The position numbers and the translations under genes are program-made. The notes beneath the pieces are model-generated. The model was not told the origin of the DNA, ran no database searches, and saw nothing but the letters and a program-made list of their open reading frames with translations. Shown in pieces: positions 15,405 through 24,498 of a DNA stretch of 64,000 nucleotides (position 1 is its first letter; each line of letters starts with the position of its first letter). Location: the NCBI RefSeq assembly GCF_002858925.1, contig NZ_PJRS01000004.1, forward strand, positions 35,355 to 99,354. The letters are read 5' to 3'. The stretch comes from Caulobacter zeae. Its GTDB lineage: Bacteria > Pseudomonadota > Alphaproteobacteria > Caulobacterales > Caulobacteraceae.

Positions 15405-16784
15405 TCAGCCGTTGGCGACCTTGCGCTGGTGATCGCGCGCGGACTTCAGCTTCTCGGCCACCAGGAAGGCCAGCTCCAGGGCCTGCTCTCCGTTCAGGCG
15501 CGGGTCGCAGTGGGTGTGGTAGCGGTCGGCGAGATCGGTCTCCGACACGGCGCGAGCGCCGCCCAGGCACTCGGTGACGTTCTGGCCGGTCATCTCCAGG
15601 TGGACGCCGCCCGGGTGGACGCCTTCCGAATGGGCCACTTCCACGAAGGTCTTCACTTCGCTGAGGATGCGGTCGAACGGACGGGTCTTGTAGCCCGTCG
15701 AGGCCTTCAGCGTGTTGCCGTGCATCGGGTCGGTGGCCCAGACCACCGAACGGCCGTCGGCCTTGGTGGCCTTCATCAGGCGCGGCAGGCGGTCGGCGAT
15801 CTTGTCCGAACCGAAGCGGCCGTAGAGCGTCAGGCGGCCCGGCTCGTTGTTGGGGTTGAGCACGTCGATCAGGCGCAGGAGGTCGTCGCCCTCCATGGTC
15901 GGGCCGCACTTGAGGCCGATCGGGTTCTTCACGCCGCGCATGAACTCGATGTGGGCGCCGTCCAGCTGGCGGGTGCGCTCGCCGATCCACAGCAGGTGGG
16001 CGCTGGTGTCGTACCAGTCGCCCGAGGTGCTATCGACGCGGGTCATGGCTTCCTCGAAGCCCAGCAGCAGGGCTTCGTGGCTGGTGAAGAACTCCACGCG
16101 CTTCAGGTCGGGCTGGGTGTCGGGGGTGACGCCGACGGCCGACATGAAGGTCAGGGCCTCGGAGATCTTCTCCGACAGCTCGCGGTAGCGCGCGCCCTGC
16201 GGGCTGTCGCCGACGAAGCCCAGGGTCCAGCGGTGGATGTTGTAGAGGTCGGCATAGCCGCCGCTGGCGAAGGCGCGCAGCAGGTTCAGGGTCGCGGCCG
16301 ACTGGCCGTAGGCCTTCAGCAGGCGGTCCGGGTCGGGCAGACGCTCGGCCTCGTTGAAGTCCATGCCGTTGATGATGTCGCCGCGATAGGACGGCAGGGT
16401 CACGTCGCCGATGGTCTCGATCGGCTCCGAGCGCGGCTTGGCGAACTGGCCGGCGATACGACCCACCTTCACGACCGGCTTGCCGCCGGCGAAGGTCAGC
16501 ACCACCGCCATCTGCAGGATCAGGCGGAAGGTGTCGCGAATGTTGTCGGCGTGGAATTCCTTGAAGCTCTCGGCGCAGTCGCCGCCCTGCAACAGGAAGG
16601 CCCGGCCTTCAGCGACGTCGCCCAGAAGGCTCTTCAGCCGGCGCGCCTCGCCCGCGAAGACCAGCGGCGGCATCTGGCGAAGCGTCTGCTCGACACGCTC
16701 GACCGCGGCCGCGTCCGGGTAATCCGTCGGCACGTGCTTGGCGGGTTTAGCTCTCCAGGTCGCGGGGGTCCACCGGGCGGTCAT
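15405..16784 (-). CDS. 3-deoxy-7-phosphoheptulonate synthase, class II
   Basis: A 459-residue cytosolic enzyme that condenses phosphoenolpyruvate with erythrose 4-phosphate, the entry step of aromatic amino-acid synthesis. Class II (plant-like, AroA-II) signatures are clear: [85 protein letters not shown] and [18 protein letters not shown]. The cysteine in GGDCAE and the histidine and glutamate in VHLEMTG are metal ligands in this class. The class I (AroF/G/H) enzyme is unrelated in sequence. It appears to have its own promoter at 16814-16842. Confidence 0.96.
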   Translation of the reverse strand: MTARWTPATWRAKPAKHVPTDYPDAAAVERVEQTLRQMPPLVFAGEARRLKSLLGDVAEGRAFLLQGGDCAESFKEFHADNIRDTFRLILQMAVVLTFAGGKPVVKVGRIAGQFAKPRSEPIETIGDVTLPSYRGDIINGMDFNEAERLPDPDRLLKAYGQSAATLNLLRAFASGGYADLYNIHRWTLGFVGDSPQGARYRELSEKISEALTFMSAVGVTPDTQPDLKRVEFFTSHEALLLGFEEAMTRVDSTSGDWYDTSAHLLWIGERTRQLDGAHIEFMRGVKNPIGLKCGPTMEGDDLLRLIDVLNPNNEPGRLTLYGRFGSDKIADRLPRLMKATKADGRSVVWATDPMHGNTLKASTGYKTRPFDRILSEVKTFVEVAHSEGVHPGGVHLEMTGQNVTECLGGARAVSETDLADRYHTHCDPRLNGEQALELAFLVAEKLKSARDHQRKVANG

Positions 16785-16813
16785 GATCTTCTCGAAGGTT
16801 CTAGAGGGGAGCG

Positions 16814-16842
16814 CTCATAGCGCACCCTCGGGATAAAAGCAA
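16814..16842 (-). promoter_or_regulatory. Candidate promoter of the DAHP synthase gene
   Basis: On the minus strand TTGCTT (16837-16842) and TATGAG (16814-16819) are separated by 17 bases and end 30 bases before the start codon at 16784. The bases around the -10 read GCTATGAGC, close to the GCTA-type -10 known from Caulobacter housekeeping promoters. A weak terminator for the upstream gene lies just before it. Confidence 0.4.
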
Positions 16843-16854
16843 AAATCGTGCGGA

Positions 16855-16877
16855 GAACGACCATATTCTAGTCGTTC
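16855..16877 (-). terminator. Weak terminator overlapping the end of the ligase-like gene
   Basis: GAACGAC (16855-16861) pairs perfectly with GTCGTTC (16871-16877) on either side of the stop codon of the O-antigen-ligase-like gene. On the minus strand a T-rich stretch follows about 9 bases later, which is looser than a standard intrinsic terminator. Confidence 0.4.
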
Positions 16878-18115
16878 GGGGAAATTTCAACCAATTCGTC
16901 ACTGTATTCGCCGCTCGACAAGCGAACCGCGGCGCAGGCAACGACGGCCAGGGCGCCGACGGCGATCCACCACTCCTGCCAGACGCCGAAGCTGAGCGCG
17001 CCGATCACCAGATAGCTGGTCAGGGCCGCCCCGCTCATGGCCGCGCCGCCGCGATCGGTCTCGGCCGCACGGGTGACGCCGTGGGCCAGCCAGCAGAAGA
17101 AGGCGCCGGCCAGGGCCGCCCCCACCGCGCCGAGTTCGAGCCACAGCTGGAGCTGGGCGTTGTGGGTGTGCAGGGGGATCGCGTCGCCGAAGGTGCGGCT
17201 CGCGTCCAGTCCCCAGCCTCGGAACGGATGATCCTGGATGTGGTCGGCCGCGAAGGCCCAGATGTTCAGCCGCGCGTCCCAGGACGCCGGGACCAGCCCG
17301 TGGAGCCATCCCCAGAACCCGGTCTGGATCGCCCAGAGCACGGCGATCGGGGCGACCATGAACGGAATGGCGATCGCCAGGGTCAGGAGACGACCGCCGG
17401 CCTTGCCCAGCCCCTTGACCAGCAGCCAGACCACGCCCCCGGCCGCCAGGGCGACCAGGCAGGAGTCGGCGCTCGCCAGGACCGAGGCGGTCAGCACGCC
17501 GGCCAGAAGCAGCACGACCGCGGCCTGCTTGCCCCGCTGGGCGAGCGCGGCCGCCGCGGGCCAGAACATCACGGCCATCACATAGCAGCCGATGGAAATC
17601 TTCACCTTGGCCAGGTCGGGACGGATCGGATCGCCGCTCAGCACACGGAGCTTCTGGAACATCGCAGCGCCGGTCAGCGCGTCGAAGCCGACGAACACCG
17701 CCAGGGCCAGCACGCCGAACCCCATCACGGTGGCGACACGATCGGCCCCGCGCACCGAAAGGCGCAGGGCGGCCGCAGCCGCCGCGCCGTAGAGCGCCAG
17801 TTGCAGGAACAGCTTCACAGCCGTCACCTTCTCGACGTCGCCGTAGTCCTTGAGGCTGCCGGCGGGCGGCGCCGCGGGGCTCCAGGTCATGCTGGCCGCC
17901 GCCCAGATCGCGAGCAGCAGCAGGATCAGGGTCGGAGCCGCCGGAGCCCGGGGACGAGCCATGACCGGCAGGACCAGAAGGCCCGCCAAAGCCATCAACG
18001 GCGCGAAACCCAGTTGAGCGAGGTAGCCCAGCAACGGGGTCATCACGAAGACGAAGATCATGACCCCCGTGAGCCAGGGCGTCCCCTTCTCGGGACCTGC
18101 GGCCTTGGCGATCAT
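16868..18115 (-). CDS. O-antigen ligase / Wzy-like polytopic membrane protein
   Basis: A 415-residue inner-membrane protein with about ten to twelve hydrophobic helices and one large periplasmic loop in the C-terminal half (WDARLNIWAFAADHIQDHPF to IPLHTHNAQLQLWLELG). The loop's RGWGLDASR and HTHNAQLQ motifs are typical of the Wzy_C/WaaL superfamily, which joins glycan chains to lipid A core or polymerises them. It starts inside the end of gor (4-base overlap), an odd partner. Ligase versus polymerase cannot be settled from sequence; no other glycan genes are close. Confidence 0.8.
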   Translation of the reverse strand: MIAKAAGPEKGTPWLTGVMIFVFVMTPLLGYLAQLGFAPLMALAGLLVLPVMARPRAPAAPTLILLLLAIWAAASMTWSPAAPPAGSLKDYGDVEKVTAVKLFLQLALYGAAAAAALRLSVRGADRVATVMGFGVLALAVFVGFDALTGAAMFQKLRVLSGDPIRPDLAKVKISIGCYVMAVMFWPAAAALAQRGKQAAVVLLLAGVLTASVLASADSCLVALAAGGVVWLLVKGLGKAGGRLLTLAIAIPFMVAPIAVLWAIQTGFWGWLHGLVPASWDARLNIWAFAADHIQDHPFRGWGLDASRTFGDAIPLHTHNAQLQLWLELGAVGAALAGAFFCWLAHGVTRAAETDRGGAAMSGAALTSYLVIGALSFGVWQEWWIAVGALAVVACAAVRLSSGEYSDELVEISPND

Positions 18116-19509
18116 ACCCCGCCCACCTCGGCCGGGACGTACTTTTCACGCATGGTCACCAGCTCTTCGGCCAGGGTCGGGTGCACCGCGCAGGTGGAAT
18201 CCCACTGCGGCTTGGTCACCCCCATCTTCACGGCGATGGCGGCCATCTGGATGATCTCGGGCGCATCGGGGCCGACGACGTGGACGCCGACGACCTGCTC
18301 GTTGTCCTGGCGCACGACCAGCTTCATCAGGCAGCGCTCCTGGCCGCCGTAGAAGGTCAGCTTCATCGGACGGAAGACAGCGCGATAGACGTCGACCTTG
18401 CCGAACGCGTGGCGGGCCTCGGCCTCGCTCATGCCCACCGCGCCGATCGGCGGCTGAGAGAACACGGCCGAGGCGACCAGGTCATGATCGAAGGTGGTCG
18501 GGTTGCCGTAGAACTCGGTCTGGGCGAAGGCCGCGCCTTCCCGGATGGCCACCGGCGTCAGGTTGATGCGATCGGTGACGTCGCCCACGGCCCAGATGCT
18601 GTCGACATTGGTCTTCGAGTGCGTATCGACGGCGATCGCGCCCTTGTCGTCCAGCTTCACCCCGGCGTTCTCGAGCCCCAGGCCTTCGACGTAAGGGTCG
18701 CGGCCGGTGGCGAACAGCACCACGTCGCTTTCGAAGGTCAGGTTGTTGTTGAAGGTGCTGACAAGGCCGCCATCGGTCTTCTCGATCGACTTGTGCGAGC
18801 AGCCCAGCACCACCTTGATCCCGCGCTTTTCCATCTCGTCGGCGAGATGGGCGCGGACGTCGTCGTCGAAGCCGCGCAGGATGTTGGAGCCGCGGTAGCA
18901 GAGCGTGGTCTCGACGCCGAGGCCGGCATAGATGCCCGCGAACTCCACGGCGATGTAGCCGCCGCCGACCACCAGCACGCGCTTGGGCAGGGTCGGCAGG
19001 TGGAAGGCCTCATCCGAAGTGATGCCGTGCTCGGCCCCCTCGAACTCCGGACGAACCGGACGGCCGCCGGTGGCCACCAGGATGCGCTTGGCGGTGTAGC
19101 GGCCGGCATCGCCCTCCGAGCCCTCCTTGGGCAGCACCTCGACGGTATGGGCGTCGATGATGCGGGCCTTGCCATGCAGCAGATGGGCCCCGGCCTTGCG
19201 CAGGTTGGTGACGTAGATGCCCGACAGGCGCGCGATCTCGACGTCCTTGTCGTGCAGGAAGGTCTTCCAGTCGAAGCTGGCCTCGCCGATCGTCCAGCCA
19301 TAGCCCTTGGCGGTCTTCAGCTGGCTGGAGACCTCGCTGGCGTAGACCATGAACTTCTTGGGCACGCAGCCGCGCACCACGCAGGTGCCACCGACCCGGT
19401 ACTCCTCGGCCACGGCGACCTTGGCGCCCGACAGGGCCGCCAGCCGCGCGGCGCGCACGCCGCCCGAACCGGCGCCGATGACGAAGAGGTCGAAGTCGTA
19501 CTCAGCCAT
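18112..19509 (-). CDS. gor: Glutathione-disulfide reductase
   Basis: A 465-residue FAD/NADPH enzyme that regenerates glutathione. N-terminal FAD site IGAGSGGVRAAR, redox-active disulfide GGTCVVRGCVPKK (Cys43, Cys48), NADPH-binding GGGYIAVEFAGIYAGLG, second FAD motif WAVGDVTDRINLTPVA, and the C-terminal interface with the catalytic His in CAVHPTLAEELVTM. The second of two adjacent ATGs (19509) is chosen for better spacing from the GGAG ribosome-binding site; 19512 is the alternative. It follows rpiA after 51 bases and overlaps the ligase-like gene, so it is probably in the glmU operon. Confidence 0.95.
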   Translation of the reverse strand: MAEYDFDLFVIGAGSGGVRAARLAALSGAKVAVAEEYRVGGTCVVRGCVPKKFMVYASEVSSQLKTAKGYGWTIGEASFDWKTFLHDKDVEIARLSGIYVTNLRKAGAHLLHGKARIIDAHTVEVLPKEGSEGDAGRYTAKRILVATGGRPVRPEFEGAEHGITSDEAFHLPTLPKRVLVVGGGYIAVEFAGIYAGLGVETTLCYRGSNILRGFDDDVRAHLADEMEKRGIKVVLGCSHKSIEKTDGGLVSTFNNNLTFESDVVLFATGRDPYVEGLGLENAGVKLDDKGAIAVDTHSKTNVDSIWAVGDVTDRINLTPVAIREGAAFAQTEFYGNPTTFDHDLVASAVFSQPPIGAVGMSEAEARHAFGKVDVYRAVFRPMKLTFYGGQERCLMKLVVRQDNEQVVGVHVVGPDAPEIIQMAAIAVKMGVTKPQWDSTCAVHPTLAEELVTMREKYVPAEVGGV

Positions 19510-19560
19510 CATCGGCTCCGGATCAAGGCGGACTGGAAACAGCGGGATCGGGATATGGGA

Positions 19561-20241
19561 TCAAGGCAGAAGCTTGACCACCCCTTCGTCGGTCCCGATC
19601 AGGGCTTCGTCGGCCAGATCGAGGAACAGGCCGTGGTCGACCACGCCGGTGACGGCCTTGAGCGCCGCGGCCAGGGCGGCCGGCTCGGCGATCGCGCCCG
19701 AGGCCATGTCGTAGATCACATTGCCGCCGTCGGTGACGACGATGCCCCGATCGGCCATGCGCAGGCGCGGCGGCGGAAGGTCGAACTCAGCGGCGATGTC
19801 GGCCAGACGACGCCCGGTGTGAGGGTGGCCAAAGCGCACCACTTCGATCGGCAGCGGGAACTTGCCCAGCACCTTCACGTGCTTGGCGGCGTCGGCGATG
19901 ACCACGCAGCGCTTGGAAGCTTCCCAGACCAGCTTCTCGCGCAGCAGGGCCGCGCCGCCGCCCTTGATCAGGGACAGGCCCGGGCCGATCTCGTCGGCGC
20001 CGTCGACGGTGAGGTCGATCGACATGACGTCGTCCAGCGTCGCCAGCGGAATGCCCAGCTCGCGGGCCAGGCTGGCGGTCGCTTCCGAGGTCGGCACGCC
20101 GCGGACGTCGAGCTTGCGGGCGGCCAGGGCCTTGACGAACCAGGCGGCGGTCGAGCCGGTGCCCAGGCCCACGACCATGCCCGGCTCCACCAGCAGGGCG
20201 GCGGCTTCACCCGAAGCCTTCTTCTGTGCGTCGGCGCTCAT
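19561..20241 (-). CDS. rpiA: Ribose-5-phosphate isomerase A
   Basis: A 226-residue enzyme that interconverts ribose 5-phosphate and ribulose 5-phosphate in the pentose phosphate pathway. RpiA motifs are seen: [38 protein letters not shown], and [13 protein letters not shown] near the C terminus. The start ATG overlaps the glmU stop (ATGA), so MSADAQKK is the N terminus; an earlier in-frame start lies inside glmU. The pathway's NADPH could feed glutathione reductase encoded next, a plausible reason for the linkage. Confidence 0.96.
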   Translation of the reverse strand: MSADAQKKASGEAAALLVEPGMVVGLGTGSTAAWFVKALAARKLDVRGVPTSEATASLARELGIPLATLDDVMSIDLTVDGADEIGPGLSLIKGGGAALLREKLVWEASKRCVVIADAAKHVKVLGKFPLPIEVVRFGHPHTGRRLADIAAEFDLPPPRLRMADRGIVVTDGGNVIYDMASGAIAEPAALAAALKAVTGVVDHGLFLDLADEALIGTDEGVVKLLP

Positions 20242-21620
20242 GCCTTCTTGTCCTTCTTGGCCTGCTTGAGGGCGCGGAACTTGGCCGCCCACCCGGTCTT
20301 GAGGGTCTGCGGCGTGCGGCTGAGCGCCAGATCGCCAGGGGGCACGTCGGCGGTGACCACCGTGCCCGAACCGGTCATCGCTCCGTCGCCGATGCGCACG
20401 GGCGCGACCAGGGACGAGTTCGAACCGATGAAGGCGCCCGCGCCGACATGGGTCTCGAACTTCTCGAAGCCGTCGTAATTGCAGAAGATCGTGCCGGCGC
20501 CGATGTTGGCCTTGGGGCCTACGCTGCCGTCGCCCAGATAGCTCAGATGGTTGGCCTTAGCGCCCGCGCCGACCTTGACCTTCTTGACCTCGACGAAGTT
20601 GCCGATGTGGGCCTGCGGGCCGATCTCGGCGCCCGGACGCAGGCGGGCATAGGGGCCGATCAGGGCGCCCTCGCCGATCGATGCGCCTTCCAGATGGCTG
20701 AAGGCCCTGATCACCGCGCCGGCGGCGATGCTGACGCCCGCGCCGAACACCACGAACGGCTCGACGGTGACGCCGGCGGCGACCTGAGTGTCCCACGACA
20801 GGTGAACGGTATCGGGCGCGGGCATGGTCACGCCCTCGGTCATCAGGGCGGCGCGGCGGCCGGCCTGCCAGACAGCCTCGGCGGCGGCCAGCTCGGCCTG
20901 CGAATTGACGCCCTGCACCGCGGCTTCCGGCGCAAAGGTGGCGCGGGTGGCCAGCTTGCGGTCGTGGGCGATGCCGACGATGTCGGTCAGGTAATACTCG
21001 CCCTTGGCGTTATCGTTGCCGACGGCGGCCAGCAGGTCGAACAGCTGGGCGCGATCGGCGGCCAGGACGCCCGAATTGCAGTGCTTGAGCGCCAGGACGG
21101 CCGGCTCGGCGTCCTTGGCCTCGACGATGCGCAGCAGCACATGCCCCGGGGCCAGCACGAGGCGGCCATAGGCGCCCGGATCGGCGGCCTCGAAGCCCAG
21201 TACGGCGACATCGGCGCCGGCGCTGCGCAGGTCGAACAGAGGCGCGATCACCGGCGCGGTCAGCAGCGGGCAGTCGGCATAGGTGACGACCACGTCGCCG
21301 TCGAAGTCGGCCAGGGCGTCCTTGGCGGCCAGCACGGCGTGGCCGGTGCCCCGCGGCGGGTCCTGCACGACGGTGGCGTCCGGCCCCAGGCGCTTGCGGG
21401 CATGCTCGCCGACCTGCGGGCTGTGGGCGCCGACCACCACGACGATGCGCGTGCAGCCCAGCGCTTGCGCGGCGTCGATGGCGTGGTCGAGCATGGCGCG
21501 GCCGCCCACCCTGTGCAGCACCTTGGGCGTCGGCGACTTCATGCGCGTGCCCTGGCCGGCGGCCAGGATCACGGCGGCGCGGGGACGTCCCGTGTGATGG
21601 TTGGGGGCGATCTGCGTCAT
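20238..21620 (-). CDS. glmU: Bifunctional UDP-N-acetylglucosamine pyrophosphorylase/glucosamine-1-phosphate N-acetyltransferase
   Basis: A 460-residue bifunctional enzyme making UDP-GlcNAc for peptidoglycan and lipopolysaccharide. The N-terminal uridylyltransferase has [15 protein letters not shown] and [11 protein letters not shown], then YADCPLLT. The C-terminal left-handed beta helix has hexapeptide repeats such as [20 protein letters not shown], the acetyltransferase region [10 protein letters not shown] with HLSYLGD, and [13 protein letters not shown]. The ATG at 21620 is preferred; an alternative start at 21647 adds nine residues. It is divergent from gph across 65 bases and leads a run with rpiA and gor. 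Confidence 0.96.
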   Translation of the reverse strand: MTQIAPNHHTGRPRAAVILAAGQGTRMKSPTPKVLHRVGGRAMLDHAIDAAQALGCTRIVVVVGAHSPQVGEHARKRLGPDATVVQDPPRGTGHAVLAAKDALADFDGDVVVTYADCPLLTAPVIAPLFDLRSAGADVAVLGFEAADPGAYGRLVLAPGHVLLRIVEAKDAEPAVLALKHCNSGVLAADRAQLFDLLAAVGNDNAKGEYYLTDIVGIAHDRKLATRATFAPEAAVQGVNSQAELAAAEAVWQAGRRAALMTEGVTMPAPDTVHLSWDTQVAAGVTVEPFVVFGAGVSIAAGAVIRAFSHLEGASIGEGALIGPYARLRPGAEIGPQAHIGNFVEVKKVKVGAGAKANHLSYLGDGSVGPKANIGAGTIFCNYDGFEKFETHVGAGAFIGSNSSLVAPVRIGDGAMTGSGTVVTADVPPGDLALSRTPQTLKTGWAAKFRALKQAKKDKKA

Positions 21621-21685
21621 GATCGGCGCGACTCCGAAGCGAACCAAAGTTGCATTAGCCGCGCCTTTAGCCGAAAGGCCAGGAC

Positions 21686-22411
21686 ATGTCTCTTCCGCAC
21701 GCCCACGAAACCGTCCTTCGGGATACGACGATCGCCTTCGACCTCGACGGCACGCTGGTCGACACCGCGCCGGACCTGGTGGGGGCGCTGAACACCATCC
21801 TCGCCGAGGAAGACCTGCCCGCCCTGCCCTTCGACGACGTGCGCAAGATGGTCGGCCGCGGCGCCAAGGCGCTGCTGGAGCGCGGCTTCGCCGCCGCCGG
21901 CGCGCCGCTGGACGCCGAGCAGGCGCCCAAGCTGGTCGAGCGCTTCATCGCCATCTATCTGGGCCGCATAGCCCACGAGAGCGCGCCGTTCGAGGGCGTG
22001 GTCGAGGTGCTCGCGGATCTGAAGGCCGCCGGCGTGCGCCTGGTGGTCTGCACCAACAAGCTGACCCACCTGTCGGTGGCGCTGCTGGACGCCGTCGACC
22101 TGACCCGATTCTTCGACGCCGTGGTCGGCGCCGACGACGCCCCCGCCCCCAAGCCGGATCCGCGCCACGTGCTGGCGGCCATCGCGGCGGTCGGCGGCGA
22201 CCCGGCCCGCGCGGTGATGGTCGGCGACAGCATCAACGACGTCCTCAGCGCCAAGGCCGCCGGCGTTCCTGCTCTGCTGGTCTCGTTCGGCTACACCGAG
22301 GCCCCTGTGGAGACGCTTGGCGGAGATCTGTTGATAGATCGCTTTTCCGAGGTCCCGGAGGCTGCAATCTCGCTTTTGGCCTCTTGCGGCGCGGAAAAGA
22401 GCGGTCTATAG
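21686..22411 (+). CDS. gph: Phosphoglycolate phosphatase (HAD family)
   Basis: A 241-residue HAD hydrolase. Motif I is [15 protein letters not shown] with two catalytic aspartates, motif II is VVCTNK, motif III includes the lysine of KPDPRHVL, and motif IV is MVGDSINDV. The cap insertion and overall length match Gph, which removes 2-phosphoglycolate formed by DNA end repair and by RuBisCO. HAD phosphatases overlap in specificity, so the substrate is by similarity only. GGACATG places the start close to an AGG-type ribosome-binding site. Confidence 0.88.
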   Translation: MSLPHAHETVLRDTTIAFDLDGTLVDTAPDLVGALNTILAEEDLPALPFDDVRKMVGRGAKALLERGFAAAGAPLDAEQAPKLVERFIAIYLGRIAHESAPFEGVVEVLADLKAAGVRLVVCTNKLTHLSVALLDAVDLTRFFDAVVGADDAPAPKPDPRHVLAAIAAVGGDPARAVMVGDSINDVLSAKAAGVPALLVSFGYTEAPVETLGGDLLIDRFSEVPEAAISLLASCGAEKSGL

Positions 22412-22412
22412 C
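22384..22412 (+). promoter_or_regulatory. Candidate promoter of tRNA-Val
   Basis: TTGCGG (22384-22389) and TATAGC (22407-22412) are separated by exactly 17 bases, overlapping the end of gph and ending 49 bases before the mature tRNA. The -10 context TCTATAGCC resembles Caulobacter housekeeping promoters. By eye only. Confidence 0.4.
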
Positions 22413-22461
22413 CCCCTCCTCTCGCGGCGGGGACTTCTTCGGAAGGCCTAGCCGACACGGC

Positions 22462-22536
22462 GGATGCTTAGCTCAGCGGGAGAGCACCTCGTTCACACCG
22501 AGGGGGTCGCAGGTTCAATCCCTGCAGCATCCACCA
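22462..22536 (+). tRNA. tRNA-Val(CAC)
   Basis: A 75-base cloverleaf including an encoded CCA (22534-22536). Acceptor strands GGATGCT and AGCATCC pair perfectly. The D arm contains AGCTCAGCGGGAGAGC. The anticodon stem CCTCG/CGAGG encloses loop TTCACAC with anticodon CAC. The T arm contains GCAGGTTCAATCCCTGC. CAC reads GUG valine codons. The type II secretion prepilin peptidase gene starts 44 bases downstream and may share its transcript. Confidence 0.95.
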
Positions 22537-22579
22537 CTCCTTCCCTTCTTTGCAGTTCTCGTACAGTAGGTCGGCGGCC

Positions 22580-23344
22580 ATGTGGGTTACCGAACACTTC
22601 TGGACATTCGCGACGGTCCTCCTGGGTCCGTTCGTCGGCAGCTTCATCGGGCTGCTGACCCTGCGCCTGCCCGCGGAGCGACCGTGGGCGGCGTCGCGTT
22701 CGGCCTGCGACGGCTGTGGCCGCAAGCTTGGACCGCTGGACCTCATTCCCATCCTGAGCTTCGTTGGCCTGCGCGGGCGCTGCCGAAGCTGCGGCGCGGC
22801 GATTCCAAAGCGCTACCTGCTGCTGGAACTGGCGTGCCTGCTGATCGGTGCCTGGAGCGCCCTGGCTTTCGCCGGCCCCCTAGCGCCGGCGACGGCGATC
22901 TTCGGCTGGTGGTTGCTGCTGCTGGCGGTGATCGACGGCGAGCATTTCTGGCTGCCCGACATGTTGACCCTGCCGCTGGGCGCGGCGGGCTTCGCCGTCT
23001 CGATCCTGGTGCTGCGAGAGCCGGCGTGGACGCCGGTGCTGGGCGCGACGATCGGCTTCGGATCGTTGTGGCTGCTGGCCTGGATCTACGAGCGAGTACG
23101 CGGCCGCGATGGCCTGGGCGGCGGCGACCCGCGCCTGCTGGGCGCGATCGGGGCCTGGACAGGCTGGAGCGCCCTGCCCTCGGTGCTCCTCTGGGCTGGC
23201 CTGGCCGGTATCAGCGTCGCCCTGGCGCAGCTGATCCTTCGCCGCCGGGTGACGATGGACCAACGGCTGCCGTTCGGGGTGTTCCTGGCCATCGGCGCCT
23301 GGCTGACCTGGCTGCTAGGGCCGCTTCACGGCTTTCTCGGCTGA
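22580..23344 (+). CDS. gspO: Prepilin peptidase/N-methyltransferase
   Basis: A 254-residue polytopic membrane enzyme that cleaves and methylates type IV prepilin-like pseudopilins. N-terminal FVGSFIGLLTLRLP is typical. The cysteine tetrad CDGC (43-46) and CRSC (68-71) forms the zinc site of the methyltransferase-type domain. Two catalytic aspartates are seen in AVIDGEHFWLPD and GLGGGDPRLLG, the second matching the G-x-G-D signature. The start at 22580 gives the expected N terminus. It serves the pseudopilins GspG-K encoded convergently; its last 30 bases overlap the end of gspN. Confidence 0.93.
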   Translation: MWVTEHFWTFATVLLGPFVGSFIGLLTLRLPAERPWAASRSACDGCGRKLGPLDLIPILSFVGLRGRCRSCGAAIPKRYLLLELACLLIGAWSALAFAGPLAPATAIFGWWLLLLAVIDGEHFWLPDMLTLPLGAAGFAVSILVLREPAWTPVLGATIGFGSLWLLAWIYERVRGRDGLGGGDPRLLGAIGAWTGWSALPSVLLWAGLAGISVALAQLILRRRVTMDQRLPFGVFLAIGAWLTWLLGPLHGFLG

Positions 23345-24025
23345 CAGCCGAGTCGACACCACGCGCCGGACGCCGGCCGCATCCTTGACGAAGCCCTGGT
23401 CGAGCGCGGCCTGCACCAGCAACGGATCGGCCGTCGCCACCGCGACCTCGGCCTGAAGCCGGCCTGCGCCATCGGCGCGCAAGGTGATCGCCGCCCCGCC
23501 TCCTCCCCTCGGCGTCAGGCGCGCAACCCAGTCGCCGCCCACGCAGGCCGGCGTTCCGGCGAAGGTCGCTCCTCCGAGCAAGGGATCCTGGACGGCGCGG
23601 AAGCGGATCTGGCCGACGGCCTTGAGACAGCGTCCGTCACGAAAGATCGCGGCCAGGTCGCGGGCCTCGATCCGGCCAGGCAGTTGGTCCGCATCCAGCG
23701 AGATCGAACCGCTCAGGGCCTCGACGCCCTTGTCCCGCCCGGCGCGCAGAATGAAGGACCGATCGCCCGCCTCGTCCTTGGCCCGCAACCGCACGTCGCC
23801 GGCCAGCAGCGCCAAGAGAGAGAGGCCGACATCGTATGCGCCCAGCCGGCGGCCCTGGGCGGCCGCCAGGTCCACGCGGCCGCGCCAGACCGTTCCCGAC
23901 GCCCGGATCACCCGCAACGCCTCGCAGTCGGCCAGCCGACCAGTCAGCAGCGTGACAGGGGCCAGGACGACGACCGCCGCAGCGGTCATCCCGGCCAGCA
24001 CGACCATCATGATCCGGGTCTTCAT
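23315..24025 (-). CDS. gspN: Type II secretion system protein N
   Basis: A 236-residue inner-membrane-anchored periplasmic protein, last gene of the secretion operon. One N-terminal membrane segment (VVLAGMTAAAVVVLAPVTLL) precedes a beta-rich region with ASGTVWRGRVDL, the W-x-G pattern that recurs in GspN/AsmA-like proteins. GspN is not present in all type II systems and its job is poorly defined. The start overlaps gspM by 4 bases, and its end overlaps the convergent gspO gene by 30 bases. Confidence 0.85.
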   Translation of the reverse strand: MKTRIMMVVLAGMTAAAVVVLAPVTLLTGRLADCEALRVIRASGTVWRGRVDLAAAQGRRLGAYDVGLSLLALLAGDVRLRAKDEAGDRSFILRAGRDKGVEALSGSISLDADQLPGRIEARDLAAIFRDGRCLKAVGQIRFRAVQDPLLGGATFAGTPACVGGDWVARLTPRGGGGAAITLRADGAGRLQAEVAVATADPLLVQAALDQGFVKDAAGVRRVVSTRLSAEKAVKRP

Positions 24026-24498
24026 CGGGCGGCCCTGGCGAAGGTGACCTCGGCCTCGACGAAGCCGTTGTCGAGGCGCGAGGCCGTGAAGCCGGCGACA
24101 TCCAGGCCGGCCTCGCGTTCCAGCGACGCGGCCCAGGGCAGCAGGGCGCGGGCGTCGATGGCGGTGATCCAGACGGTGAAGGCGCCGTCACTCTCCTGGC
24201 GCTTGCGTGCGATCGGCACGGCAAGGCTTGCGGCGCTGGCTTCGACGATCACCGCGACCGGACGGGAGTCGGGCTTGGACGGCGCGGGGGCGCCCGAGGC
24301 CAACCTCAACGCGGCGGACTGCTCGCGCGCCTCATGCAGCCTTTCGCGTACGTCGTCACTCGCATGCCTCAAGGGCGCGACCACGCCGTAGAAGCCGGCG
24401 ACGCCGATGATGGCGGCGGCCATGACGCCCAGCATCACCCGCTCGCGCGGCGTGCGGCCGTCCCACGCCGGGCGCGCGGTTTCGAGGATCCGGCTCAT
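24022..24498 (-). CDS. gspM: Type II secretion system protein M
   Basis: A 158-residue bitopic inner-membrane protein of the assembly platform, partner of GspL. A short cytoplasmic start (including WDGRTPRERVMLG) leads into a single membrane helix (VMAAAIIGVAGFYGVVAPL) at about residues 25-45, followed by a coiled-coil-prone stretch and a small ferredoxin-like periplasmic domain ending VEAEVTFARAAR. Length and order are typical. Overlaps gspL and gspN by 4 bases each. Confidence 0.9.
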   Translation of the reverse strand: MSRILETARPAWDGRTPRERVMLGVMAAAIIGVAGFYGVVAPLRHASDDVRERLHEAREQSAALRLASGAPAPSKPDSRPVAVIVEASAASLAVPIARKRQESDGAFTVWITAIDARALLPWAASLEREAGLDVAGFTASRLDNGFVEAEVTFARAAR